Positions 50,460 through 58,969 of a stretch of DNA of 64,000 nt are shown piece by piece (position 1 is the stretch's first letter; each line of letters opens with the position of its first letter). Origin of the DNA: Marinibacterium profundimaris (lineage in GTDB: Bacteria; Pseudomonadota; Alphaproteobacteria; Rhodobacterales; Rhodobacteraceae). The position numbers and the translations under genes are program-made. The stretch is from the NCBI RefSeq assembly GCF_002210095.1, contig NZ_AQQR01000010.1:62001-126000 (forward strand). Direction: 5' to 3'. Under the pieces are notes generated by a model. It worked only from the letters and a program-made list of their open reading frames with translations. It was not told the DNA's origin and did no database searches.

Positions 50460-51782
50460 ATGTCCCATGTCTTTCCGCGTCATTGCCACGCCTCCCTGCC
50501 GACCGTGTCGCACGGGGCGGGGGCATATCTCTACGACCAGTCGGGCAAGGCCTATCTCGACGGATCGGGAGGGGCGGCTGTGTCCTGCCTGGGCCACGCA
50601 GACCCTGCGGTGACCGGAGCGATCAAGGGCCAGCTGGAAAGCGTGGCCTTCGCGCATACCGGGTTTTTCACGTCGGAACCGGCCGAGGAACTGGCCGACC
50701 GGCTGATCGAGCTGGCGCCGCAGGGGCTGAACCGCGTCTACCTGGTCTCGGGCGGGTCCGAGGCGATGGAGGCCGCGCTGAAGCTGGCGCGGCAGTATTT
50801 CCTGGAGATCGGCCAGCCCGAGCGCAGCCGCATCATCGCGCGCCGGCAAAGCTATCACGGCAACACGCTGGGTGCGCTGGCCACGGGCGGCAACGCCTGG
50901 CGGCGCGCGCCCTTCGCGCCGCTGCTGATGGAGGTGTCCCATGTCTCGGCGGCCTATGCCTATCGCGGGCAGGCCCCGGGCGAGAGCGAGGCGGCCTATT
51001 GCGACCGGCTGATCGCCGAGCTCGAGGCCGAGATCGCGCGGCTGGGGCCGGAGAATGTCATGGCCTTCGTGGCCGAACCGGTGGTGGGCGCGACGCTGGG
51101 CGCGGTGCCGGCGGTAGAGGGCTATTTCCGGCGCATCCGCGAGATCTGCGACCGGCACGGGATCCTGCTGATCCTCGACGAGGTGATGTGCGGGATGGGG
51201 CGGACCGGGACGCTGTTCGCCTGCGAGGCCGAGGGCGTGGCGCCGGATATCTGTGCCGTGGCCAAGGGGCTGGGCGGCGGGTACCAGCCGATCGGGGCGA
51301 TGCTGTGCGCGGCCCGGATCTACGATGCGATCGCGGCGGGCAGCGGGTTCTTTCAGCACGGGCATACCTACATGGGCCATCCGGTGGCGGCGGCGGCGGG
51401 GGTCGCGGTGCTGGACCGGCTGGTGGGCGATGACCTGGTGGGCCGGGTGACGCCGATGGGCGATCTGCTGCGGCAGATGCTGGTCGAGCGTTTCGGGCAG
51501 CATCCGCACGTGGGCGACATCCGGGGCCGGGGGCTGTTCCTGGGGCTGGAGCTGGTGGCGGACCGGGAGAGCAAGACGCCGTTCGACCCGGCGCGCAAGG
51601 TGAATGCGACGGTGAAAAAGGCGGCGTTCGAGGCGGGACTGATCTGTTACCCGATGGGCGGCTGCGTGGATGGCAAGCTGGGCGATCACGTGCTGCTGGC
51701 GCCGCCCTTCATCCTGACCGAGGATCAGGCGGAAGAGCTGGTGGACAAGCTGGAGACCGGGATCGAGGCCGCCCTGGCCTGA
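50460..51782 (+). CDS. Class III PLP aminotransferase
   Basis: A 440-residue fold-type I enzyme. YLVSGGSEAMEAALKLARQY (about residues 97-116) binds the PLP phosphate, SYHGNTLGALATGG follows, LILDEVMCGMGRTG (about 237-250) holds the ring-binding aspartate, and the PLP lysine lies in VAKGLGGGYQPIGAML (about 265). The start at 50460 has GGAG 9 nt upstream; an earlier in-frame ATG at 50355 lies in the promoter region. Likely donors are omega-amino acids, diamines or similar amines; which one is not decided. It is divergent from the TAXI TRAP operon. Confidence 0.9.
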   Translation: MSHVFPRHCHASLPTVSHGAGAYLYDQSGKAYLDGSGGAAVSCLGHADPAVTGAIKGQLESVAFAHTGFFTSEPAEELADRLIELAPQGLNRVYLVSGGSEAMEAALKLARQYFLEIGQPERSRIIARRQSYHGNTLGALATGGNAWRRAPFAPLLMEVSHVSAAYAYRGQAPGESEAAYCDRLIAELEAEIARLGPENVMAFVAEPVVGATLGAVPAVEGYFRRIREICDRHGILLILDEVMCGMGRTGTLFACEAEGVAPDICAVAKGLGGGYQPIGAMLCAARIYDAIAAGSGFFQHGHTYMGHPVAAAAGVAVLDRLVGDDLVGRVTPMGDLLRQMLVERFGQHPHVGDIRGRGLFLGLELVADRESKTPFDPARKVNATVKKAAFEAGLICYPMGGCVDGKLGDHVLLAPPFILTEDQAEELVDKLETGIEAALA

Positions 51783-51925
51783 GATCGGCGCGCCGTCGCT
51801 GCGCTCCGGCAGGCCCGACCACGGCCGGGGGAGGCGCGCCTGCGGCGCGGGGTATCGGTGGCGCCTTCGGCGTGGTGGAGGGGGTGGCCCTTCGGGCCCG
51901 GTGGAAAAGGCGGCCCTTCGCGCTG

Positions 51926-52615
51926 TCAGGCTTCGTCTTCGAAATACTCGCCATGCGTCTCGCGGATCTGGGACACGAACGTCAGGATACGGGACAGATG
52001 CTGGCGCACCATTGCCTCTGTCCGGACGGCGTCGCGGGCTTCGAGCGCATCGAGGATCTGCACGTGCTCGTCACGCGCCAGCTGACTGTCCTGTGACAGC
52101 GACAGGAAGCGGACACGATCCATGTGGGCCTTCTGCTCGCGGATCAGGGTCCAGACATGGCCGTGGCCGGCGATCTCGCAGATGCGGCGGTGGAAGGCGT
52201 CGTCGAGGTCGTGGAATTCCGCCCTCGCGTCACGGGTGACGGCATCCTGCTGGGCCTGCAGCAGCGCGCGCAGTTCCGCGAGGCCGGTGGCCTCCAGCCG
52301 TTCCAGCGCCACGGCGAAACAGGCGACCTCGAGCGCGGTACGCACGAAGGCGGCATTGCGCACCGCCTGTTCCGAAATCTTCGTCACCCGCGTCGCGCGT
52401 TGCGGGCGGATTGACAGGAACCCCAGCTTTGACAGCCGAAAGAAGGCATCGCGCACCGGCTGGCGCGACACGTCGAACTGACCGGCGATCTCCACCTCGG
52501 AGATCTTGGCGCCCGGCGGCAGCTCTTGCGAGATGATCGCGCGATAGATCGCGTCGAACACCTGGTCGGTGGCCGAGGCCTGGGGCGTGGGGGGCAGAAG
52601 CGAAAGATCTGTCAT
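51926..52615 (-). CDS. GntR/FadR-family (FCD) regulator of the hexuronate operon
   Basis: A 229-residue repressor-type protein. The winged-helix (ATDQVFDAIYRAIISQELPPGAKISEVEIAGQFDVSRQPVRDAFFRLSKLGFL) spans about residues 14-66, and an FCD ligand domain follows, with the usual metal-site histidine HDLDDAFHRRICEIAGH region near 135-150. It is divergent from uxaC, with a palindrome between them. By analogy with UxuR/ExuR it should be released by a uronate or a pathway intermediate. The convergent aminotransferase gene ends 143 nt away. Confidence 0.9.
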   Translation of the reverse strand: MTDLSLLPPTPQASATDQVFDAIYRAIISQELPPGAKISEVEIAGQFDVSRQPVRDAFFRLSKLGFLSIRPQRATRVTKISEQAVRNAAFVRTALEVACFAVALERLEATGLAELRALLQAQQDAVTRDARAEFHDLDDAFHRRICEIAGHGHVWTLIREQKAHMDRVRFLSLSQDSQLARDEHVQILDALEARDAVRTEAMVRQHLSRILTFVSQIRETHGEYFEDEA

Positions 52616-52687
52616 TTCAAAGGGTCATAGCGGGCCGGACGGCAGAGGTCTTGTTCATTCTTAAGCCAGAAGAGGTTTTGACACAAC

Positions 52688-52700
52688 TGCTAGACTAGCA
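52688..52700. promoter_or_regulatory. Palindrome TGCTAG-A-CTAGCA upstream of uxaC
   Basis: Perfect 6-bp arms around one base (52688-52693 and 52695-52700), 38 nt before the uxaC start and 73 nt from the divergent gntR start. It is followed by a direct repeat TAGCATAT/TAGCATAT (52696 and 52704). Probable operator of the adjacent GntR protein. Confidence 0.6.
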
Positions 52701-52738
52701 TATTAGCATATCTCAGACTACGAATCTGGAAGACCTTC

Positions 52739-54145
52739 ATGCCGCTGACCGATCCTGACCGCCTGTTTCCCGCCGATCCGGCGACCCGTGACATGGCGCG
52801 GGCGCTGTACGAAGGTGTGAAGGACCTGCCGATCATTTCGCCGCACGGCCATTGCGACCCGCGCTGGTTCGCCGAGAACGCGCGGTTCCCGAACCCGGCC
52901 GAACTGTTCGTGGTGCCGGACCACTATGTCTTCCGGATGCTGGTCAGCCAGGGCGTGCCGATGCCGGCGCTTGGCGTGCCGCGTGTCGACGGGGGCGAGA
53001 CAGAGCGCGATCCGCGCACGATCTGGCGGCTCTTTGCCGAACATTACCACCTGTTCCGGGCGACGCCCTCGGGCATGTGGCTGGACCATTCCTTTGAACA
53101 TGTCTTCGGGCTGGACGAGAAGCTGAGCGCCAAGACGGCGGATGCCTATTACGACCATATCGACGCCTGTCTCGCGCAGGACGAGTTCCGCCCGCGCGCC
53201 CTGTTCGAGCGGTTCAATATCGAGGCGCTGGCCACGACCGAGGGCGCTCTGGACGATCTGCAATGGCACCGGATGATCCGCGAAAGCGGCTGGCAGGGCC
53301 GGGTGATCACGACTTACCGTCCCGACGCCGTGGTCGATCCGGAGTTCGAGGGATTTGCCGCCAACATCGAGCAACTGGGCGCGTTGACGGGCGAAAACAC
53401 CGTCACCTGGGAGGGCTATCTGAATGCCCACCGCGCCCGCCGGGCATATTTCAAGGGCTTCGGGGCGACCGCCTCGGACCACGGGCATCCGACGGCGCGG
53501 ACGGAGGATCTGCCGCAGGACGAGGCGCGGATGCTGTTCCAGAAGGCGCTGGCCGGGCTGTGCTCTCCGGCCGAGGCGGATGCCTTCCGGGGGCAGATGC
53601 TGACCGAGATGGCGCGGATGAGCCTGGAAGACGGGCTGACCCTGCAGATCCACGCGGGCGCGCGGCGCAACCATTCGGCGCAGGTCTTCGCGCAGCATGG
53701 CCGCGACAAGGGCTTTGACATTCCCGGCCGCACCGACTGGGTCGGCGCGCTCAAGCCGATGCTGGATGCCGTGGGGCTGGAGCCCGGGCTGCGGGTGATC
53801 CTGTTTACCCTGGACGAGACCGTCTATTCGCGCGAGCTGGCGCCGATGGCCGGGGCCTACCCCTGCCTGACGCTGGGCCCGCCCTGGTGGTTCTTCGACA
53901 GCCACGAGGGGATCATCCGGTTCCGCGAGGCCACCACAGAGACCTGCGGTTTCTACAACACGGCGGGGTTCAACGACGATACCCGCGCCTTCTGTTCGAT
54001 CCCGGCCCGCCACGACGTGGCCCGCCGGTCGGACTGCACCTATCTCGCCACGCTCGTCGCCACGGGGCGGCTGAGCATGGAAGATGCGGCTGAGGTCGCA
54101 ATCGATCTCACCTGCAACCTGGCCAGGAAGGCCTATCGGCTCTGA
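52739..54145 (+). CDS. uxaC: Glucuronate isomerase (uronate isomerase)
   Basis: A 468-residue amidohydrolase-fold isomerase that turns D-glucuronate into D-fructuronate (and galacturonate into tagaturonate). The metal motif HGHCDPRWFAENARFPNPAELFVVPDHYVFRML (about residues 33-65) and the late GLEPGLRVILFTLDETVYSRELAPMAGAYP and GFNDDTRAFCSIPARHDVARR blocks are UxaC signatures. GGAAG precedes the start. It is first gene of a ten-kilobase plus-strand operon. Confidence 0.95.
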   Translation: MPLTDPDRLFPADPATRDMARALYEGVKDLPIISPHGHCDPRWFAENARFPNPAELFVVPDHYVFRMLVSQGVPMPALGVPRVDGGETERDPRTIWRLFAEHYHLFRATPSGMWLDHSFEHVFGLDEKLSAKTADAYYDHIDACLAQDEFRPRALFERFNIEALATTEGALDDLQWHRMIRESGWQGRVITTYRPDAVVDPEFEGFAANIEQLGALTGENTVTWEGYLNAHRARRAYFKGFGATASDHGHPTARTEDLPQDEARMLFQKALAGLCSPAEADAFRGQMLTEMARMSLEDGLTLQIHAGARRNHSAQVFAQHGRDKGFDIPGRTDWVGALKPMLDAVGLEPGLRVILFTLDETVYSRELAPMAGAYPCLTLGPPWWFFDSHEGIIRFREATTETCGFYNTAGFNDDTRAFCSIPARHDVARRSDCTYLATLVATGRLSMEDAAEVAIDLTCNLARKAYRL

Positions 54146-54177
54146 AGGGGAGCCTGTTCATATAGGGAGGAACAACA

Positions 54178-55158
54178 ATGACTTATTACAGATCCATCGG
54201 GGCGGCCCTGCTGGCCAGCGCCGCAATGGTCACCGCCGCGGCGGCCTGCGAAACCACGTTCCGGTCGTCGGACACCCACCCCGAGGGATACCCGACGGTG
54301 ACCGCGGTGGAATACATGGGCGAGCTGCTGGAAGAACGTTCGGACGGCCGGCTGTGCATCGAGGTCTTCCACTCGGCACAGCTGGGCGAGGAGAAGGACA
54401 CGATCGAGCAGACCCAGCTGGGCGTGATCGACATGAACCGCGTCTCGCTCGGGCCCTTCAACAACATCATCGAGGAAACCAAGGTCTTCTCGCTGCCCTA
54501 TATCTTCCGCTCGACCGATCACATGCACAACGTGGTCGACGGCGAGATCGGCGATGCGATCCTGGCCGAGTTCGAGAACCACGGGCTGGTGGGGCTGGCC
54601 TATTACGACGGCGGCTCGCGGTCGTTCTACAACAGCCAGAAGCCGATCACCTCGAAGGACGACATCGAGGGGCTGAAGTTCCGCGTGATGCAGTCGGACG
54701 TCTTCGTGGACATGGTCGACGCGCTTGGCGGCAACGCCACGCCGATGCCCTATGGCGAGGTCTATTCCTCGATCCAGACCGGCGTCATCGACGGGGCCGA
54801 AAACAACTGGCCCTCCTTTGAAAGCTCGGGGCACTACGAGGTCGCCGGCTATTACACGCTGGATCAGCACCTGATCGTGCCCGAGGTCCTGGTGATGTCG
54901 AAGGCCGCCTACGACAAGCTGTCGGCCGAAGATCAGGCGCTGGTGCGCCAGGCCGCCAAGGACAGCGTGCCGGTGATGCGCGAACAATGGGAAGCGCGCG
55001 AAGCCGCCTCGGAAGAGAAGGTGCGCGCCGCCGGTGTCGAGATCGTCGAGGACATCGACAAGACACCCTTCATCGAAGCGATGGTGCCGGTCTACGAAAA
55101 GCACGTGACTTCGGAGAAGCTGAAGTCGCTGGTCGAGCAGATCCAGGCGGTCGACTAA
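54178..55158 (+). CDS. dctP: TRAP transporter substrate-binding protein, probably for hexuronates
   Basis: A 326-residue DctP-type binding protein. The signal peptide ends near residue 22 (VTAAAACE). [44 protein letters not shown] (about residues 160-173) and [43 protein letters not shown] (about 189-231) are features of sugar-acid-binding TRAP proteins. GGGAGG lies 7 nt before the start. Its place after uxaC and before kdgF/kduI makes glucuronate or unsaturated uronates the probable ligands. Confidence 0.93.
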   Translation: MTYYRSIGAALLASAAMVTAAAACETTFRSSDTHPEGYPTVTAVEYMGELLEERSDGRLCIEVFHSAQLGEEKDTIEQTQLGVIDMNRVSLGPFNNIIEETKVFSLPYIFRSTDHMHNVVDGEIGDAILAEFENHGLVGLAYYDGGSRSFYNSQKPITSKDDIEGLKFRVMQSDVFVDMVDALGGNATPMPYGEVYSSIQTGVIDGAENNWPSFESSGHYEVAGYYTLDQHLIVPEVLVMSKAAYDKLSAEDQALVRQAAKDSVPVMREQWEAREAASEEKVRAAGVEIVEDIDKTPFIEAMVPVYEKHVTSEKLKSLVEQIQAVD

Positions 55159-55172
55159 GTCTCTCGCAATCC

Positions 55173-55197
55173 GGGGGCTGCCCGCGCGGCGGCCCCC
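55173..55197 (+). promoter_or_regulatory. dctP-dctQ intergenic hairpin of the hexuronate operon
   Basis: GGGGGCTGCC (55173-55182) pairs with GGCGGCCCCC (55188-55197) by nine Watson-Crick pairs and one G-T pair, loop CGCGC, 14 nt after the dctP stop and 6 nt before the dctQ start. No U-tract follows. Confidence 0.65.
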
Positions 55198-55203
55198 CTT
55201 GCC

Positions 55204-55746
55204 ATGACAGGTTACCCTTCCGTGAAAGACAAGATCCGAACCTTGTCGTCGGCGATCCGTGTTCTGACGACAGTCGCGCTGTGGCTGTCGGCCACCGGGC
55301 TGGTGCTGATGACCGCCTTCATCGCGTGGCAGGTCTATGGCCGCTTCGTGCTGAACGACACGCCGACCTGGACCGAAACATCGTCGGTCCTGCTGATGGG
55401 CTGGTTCATCCTGCTGGGGGCCGCCGTGGGCATCCGCGAGGGCAACCACCTCAGCTTTGACGTGCTTCTCTTCGTCCTGCCCGATCGCGTGAAGCGCGTG
55501 TTCTACACGGTGTCGGACATCGTGGTGATCGCCTTTGCGCTTGGCATGGTCGTCTACGGCATCCAGCTGGCGTCGAACGCCTGGTCCACGACAATCCCGA
55601 ACCTCGGCTTTTCCGGGGGGATCGTGTTTCTCGCGCTGATCTGCGGGGGCATCCTGATGGTGCTCTTCTCGGTCGAGCGCATCCTGCGTCGGATGGTCGG
55701 GCTGCCGACGGCCCGTTTCGGCGAAGACCCGGTGGAAGAGGACTGA
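55204..55746 (+). CDS. dctQ: TRAP transporter small permease (DctQ), hexuronate operon
   Basis: A 180-residue protein with four hydrophobic segments. VYGRFVLNDTPTWTETSSVLLMGWFILLGAAVGIREGNHLSFDVL (about residues 40-84) is the DctQ core. No strong ribosome binding site is visible because the start lies against the hairpin at 55173-55197. It ends 5 nt before dctM. Confidence 0.92.
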   Translation: MTGYPSVKDKIRTLSSAIRVLTTVALWLSATGLVLMTAFIAWQVYGRFVLNDTPTWTETSSVLLMGWFILLGAAVGIREGNHLSFDVLLFVLPDRVKRVFYTVSDIVVIAFALGMVVYGIQLASNAWSTTIPNLGFSGGIVFLALICGGILMVLFSVERILRRMVGLPTARFGEDPVEED

Positions 55747-55751
55747 CGCCG

Positions 55752-57032
55752 ATGGAATTGTTTGTACTTTTCGGGACCTTCGCGGTGCTTCTGCTGATCG
55801 GGACTCCGGTGGCCTTCTGCCTGGGCGTGTCGTCCTTTGCCACGATCGCCTACCTGGGCCTGCCGCCCGTGGTGGTCTTCCAGCGGCTGAACTCGGGCAT
55901 CTCGGTCTTTGCGCTGATGGCGATCCCGTTCTTCATCTATGCCGGAGAGCTGATGGTGCGCGGCGACATCGCCCGGCGGCTTGTGGCGCTGGCGGGATCG
56001 GTCGTGGGGCATCTGCGCGGCGGTCTGGGGCAGGTGAATATCGCCGCCTCGGTGCTGTTCGGCGGCATCTCCGGCTCGGCGGCGGCGGATGCCTCGGCCA
56101 TCGGCGGGCTGATGATCCCGCAGATGGAAGAACGCGGCTACGGCAAGGATTACGCGGTGAACATCACGGTGGTCTCCTCGATCATCGCGCTGATGCTGCC
56201 GCCCTCGCACAACCTGATCATCTATTCGATCTCGGCGGGCGGAAAGATTTCCATCGCCGATCTGTTCACCGCCGGCATCCTGCCGGGGCTGATCCTGGCG
56301 ATGTCGCTGATGGTTGCCGCATGGCTGGTGGCCAAGAAGCGCGGCTATGCGACTGAACCCTTCCCGGGCGGCCGCGCGATGCTGGCCCTGCTGATCAACG
56401 CGACGCCGGGGCTGATCCTGGTGGCGATCATCTTCGGCGGCGTGCGCTCGGGGATCTTCACGGCCTCCGAAAGCTCGTGCATCGCGGTGGTCTACGCGAT
56501 CGGCGTGACGATCGTGGTCTACCGGTCGCTGTCGTGGTCGGATTTCGTGGCCGCGACCATGGGCGCGGTGCGCACGGCGTCGATGGTGCTGCTGGTGATC
56601 GGCTCGGCCGCGGCTTTCGGCTGGCTGCTGGCCTATCTGCGGGTGCCCGCGACGCTGGTCGAGATGATGAAGGGCGTATCCGAGAACCCGATCATCATCC
56701 TTTTGCTGCTGAACGTGCTGCTGCTGTTCCTGGGCACCTTCATGGACATGTCGCCGCTGATCGTGATCACGACGCCGATCTTCCTGCCGGTGGCCATGGC
56801 CTACGGCGTGGACCCGGTGCATTTCGGGATCATCCTGATCCTCAACCTGGGCATCGGCCTGTGCACGCCGCCCGTGGGCGCGGTGCTGTTCGTCGGCTGC
56901 GCCGTGGGCCGCATCGGCGTGGGCGAGGTGTTCCGCACGATCTGGCCCTTCTACGGCGCCGCGGTCGCGACGCTGATGCTGGTCACCTACATCCCGGCGC
57001 TGTCGCTCTGGCTGCCGGCCCTGTTCCGATAG
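55752..57032 (+). CDS. dctM: TRAP transporter large permease (DctM), hexuronate operon
   Basis: A 426-residue, about 12-helix permease. FGGISGSAAADASAIGGLMIPQMEERGYGKDYAVNITVVSSIIALMLPPSHNLIIYS (about residues 102-158) is the DctM signature. It forms the membrane part with the preceding DctQ. It is followed after 11 nt by the kdgF cupin gene, whose GGAGG lies in the gap. Confidence 0.94.
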   Translation: MELFVLFGTFAVLLLIGTPVAFCLGVSSFATIAYLGLPPVVVFQRLNSGISVFALMAIPFFIYAGELMVRGDIARRLVALAGSVVGHLRGGLGQVNIAASVLFGGISGSAAADASAIGGLMIPQMEERGYGKDYAVNITVVSSIIALMLPPSHNLIIYSISAGGKISIADLFTAGILPGLILAMSLMVAAWLVAKKRGYATEPFPGGRAMLALLINATPGLILVAIIFGGVRSGIFTASESSCIAVVYAIGVTIVVYRSLSWSDFVAATMGAVRTASMVLLVIGSAAAFGWLLAYLRVPATLVEMMKGVSENPIIILLLLNVLLLFLGTFMDMSPLIVITTPIFLPVAMAYGVDPVHFGIILILNLGIGLCTPPVGAVLFVGCAVGRIGVGEVFRTIWPFYGAAVATLMLVTYIPALSLWLPALFR

Positions 57033-57043
57033 GAGGTTCGCCC

Positions 57044-57361
57044 ATGTCTTACGTCAGTACCTATCCCGAGGTCAGCCCGGACCGGGGCGTGCGCCGGCAG
57101 GTCCTGTCGGACAGTCCCGAGCTGATGGTCGTGTCCTTCCGCTTCGAGACCGGCGCGGCCGGCGCGCTGCATTCCCACCCCCATGTCCAGTCCACCTATG
57201 TCGAGGCCGGACGCTTCCGGTTCACCATCGGCGACGACGCCTTCGAGGTCGGCCCCGGCGACAGTTTCGTGATCCCCTCGGAGGCCGAGCATGGCTGTCT
57301 TTGCCTGGAGCCGGGCCGCCTGATCGACACTTTCACCCCCAGACGCGACGATTTCCTGTGA
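57044..57361 (+). CDS. kdgF: Cupin protein, probable KdgF (unsaturated uronate linearisation)
   Basis: A 105-residue single-cupin protein. The metal-binding motif GALHSHPHVQSTYVEAGRFRF (about residues 43-63) and the second motif GDSFVIPSEAEHGCLCLE (about 75-92) are complete. Length and place directly before kduI match KdgF, which converts 4,5-unsaturated galacturonate (or glucuronate) to the linear ketouronate. AGGAGG stands 7 nt before the start at 57044; the longer open frame over dctM is a shadow. Confidence 0.88.
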   Translation: MSYVSTYPEVSPDRGVRRQVLSDSPELMVVSFRFETGAAGALHSHPHVQSTYVEAGRFRFTIGDDAFEVGPGDSFVIPSEAEHGCLCLEPGRLIDTFTPRRDDFL

Positions 57362-57371
57362 GGCCCTTTCA

Positions 57372-58199
57372 ATGACCCTGACCACCCAGACCCGCCACGC
57401 CATCGACCCCGTCACGGCGATGGGTTTCGACACCGACGACCTGCGCGACCATTTCCAGGTCGACGGTCTGTTCCGGCCGGGCGAGATCCGGCTGATCTAC
57501 ACCCATTACGACCGGCTGATCCTGGGCTCTGCCGTGCCCGACGGCGGTGACCTGGTGCTGGACCACGTGGCCGAAACCGGCACGCCCAGCATCCTCGACC
57601 GGCGCGAGATGGGGATCCTGAACATCGGCGGAACCGGCCATGTCACCTTGGGCGGCGAGACATACGAGATGGAGCGCGGCGACGTGCTCTACATCGGCAG
57701 GGGCGCCGGAGCGGTGACCCTTGGTGGGCCGGGGCGCTTCTACCTCCTCTCGGCTCCGGCCCACGCAACCCATCCCACCCGGCTGATCAAGCCCGCCGAT
57801 GCGCGGCGGGTGGAACTCGGATCGAAGGAGACGGCGAACGAGCGCGTCATCATCCAGGTGCTGCACCCGGAGGTCTGCGATACCTGCCAGCTGGTGATGG
57901 GCTACACCCAGCTGGCCGAGGGCTCGGTCTGGAACACGATGCCGGCGCATACCCATGACCGGCGGATGGAGGCCTATCTCTATTTCGACATGGCCGCCGA
58001 GCACCGGGTGTTCCACCTGATGGGCGAGCCGGACGAGACCCGGCATATCGTGATGGCCAACGAGGAGGCGGTGATCTCTCCGCCCTGGTCGATCCACGCG
58101 GGCGCGGGGACGGGTGCCTACACGTTCTGCTGGGCGATGGCGGGGGACAATGTCGATTTCACCGACATGGACATGGTGGCGATGGAGGATCTGCGATGA
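57372..58199 (+). CDS. kduI: 5-keto-4-deoxyuronate isomerase
   Basis: A 275-residue double-cupin zinc enzyme that isomerises 5-keto-4-deoxyuronate to 2,5-diketo-3-deoxygluconate. Diagnostic segments are LYIGRGAGAVTLGG (about residues 105-118) and the zinc motif MPAHTHDRRMEAYLYFDM (about 192-209), then PPWSIHAGAGTGAYTFCWAMAGDN near the end. Its stop overlaps the kduD start by 4 bp. Confidence 0.95.
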   Translation: MTLTTQTRHAIDPVTAMGFDTDDLRDHFQVDGLFRPGEIRLIYTHYDRLILGSAVPDGGDLVLDHVAETGTPSILDRREMGILNIGGTGHVTLGGETYEMERGDVLYIGRGAGAVTLGGPGRFYLLSAPAHATHPTRLIKPADARRVELGSKETANERVIIQVLHPEVCDTCQLVMGYTQLAEGSVWNTMPAHTHDRRMEAYLYFDMAAEHRVFHLMGEPDETRHIVMANEEAVISPPWSIHAGAGTGAYTFCWAMAGDNVDFTDMDMVAMEDLR

Positions 58200-58969
58200 G
58201 CGATCCGGTTGTTAAAGACGCTACAGGCGATCCGTTCCGTGTTGACGGTCAGCGGGCGCTGGTGACAGGAGCGAACACCGGCATCGGCCAGGCCACCGCC
58301 CTGGGCCTGGCCGAGCGCGGGGCCCATGTGCTGGCCGCCGGCCGGTCAAGCTGTGCCGAGACGGTGGCGCTGATCGAGGCGGCCGGGGGCACGGCAGAGG
58401 ACTTCACGCTCGAGCTCTCCGATCCGGCGGCCGGCGCCGCCCGGCTGGCAGAGGCGGGCGCGCTGGACATCCTTGTGAACAACGCCGGCATCATCCGGCG
58501 CGCCGACGCGGTGGAGTTCGCCGAGGACGATTGGGACGCGGTTCTGGATGTGAACCTGAAGGCGGTGTTCCTGCTGTGCCAGGGCTTTGCCAAGGCCGCG
58601 ATGGAGCGGGGCGCCGGGGGGCGGATCGTGAATATCGCCTCGTTGCTGTCCTTCCAGGGCGGGATCCGGGTGCCGGCCTACACGGCGGCGAAACACGGGA
58701 TCGCCGGGCTGACCAAGGCGCTGGCCAATGAATGGGCCGGGCAGGGCATCAATGTGAACGCGGTGGCGCCCGGCTATATCGTCACCAACAACACCGCGGC
58801 ACTGCGCGAGGACCCGGTGCGCTCGGCCGAGATCCTGGGCCGCATCCCCGCCGGGCGCTGGGGCGATGCGGCCGATATCGCCGGGGCGGTGTCCTTCCTG
58901 TGCACGCCGGCGGCGGGGTACGTCACCGGGGCGGTTCTGAATGTCGACGGAGGCTGGCTTGCCCGCTGA
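58196..58969 (+). CDS. kduD: 2-dehydro-3-deoxy-D-gluconate 5-dehydrogenase (SDR)
   Basis: A 257-residue NAD-dependent SDR that reduces diketo-deoxygluconate to 2-keto-3-deoxygluconate (KDG). The cofactor motif TGANTGIGQA lies at about residues 23-32, NNAGIIRR near 97, the catalytic serine in NIASLLSFQGG, and the active-site YTAAK near 162. Adjacent kduI supports the specific role over other SDRs. It starts inside the kduI stop (ATGA). Confidence 0.93.
   Translation: MSDPVVKDATGDPFRVDGQRALVTGANTGIGQATALGLAERGAHVLAAGRSSCAETVALIEAAGGTAEDFTLELSDPAAGAARLAEAGALDILVNNAGIIRRADAVEFAEDDWDAVLDVNLKAVFLLCQGFAKAAMERGAGGRIVNIASLLSFQGGIRVPAYTAAKHGIAGLTKALANEWAGQGINVNAVAPGYIVTNNTAALREDPVRSAEILGRIPAGRWGDAADIAGAVSFLCTPAAGYVTGAVLNVDGGWLAR

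Noticed and set aside
51783-51925. GC-rich palindromic stretch between the aminotransferase and gntR genes (GGCGCGCC twice, GGCGCC...GGCG hairpin)
   Set aside because: Convergent 143-bp gap with low-complexity GC-rich sequence; hairpins are short, lack U-tracts and are expected by composition, so no terminator was called.
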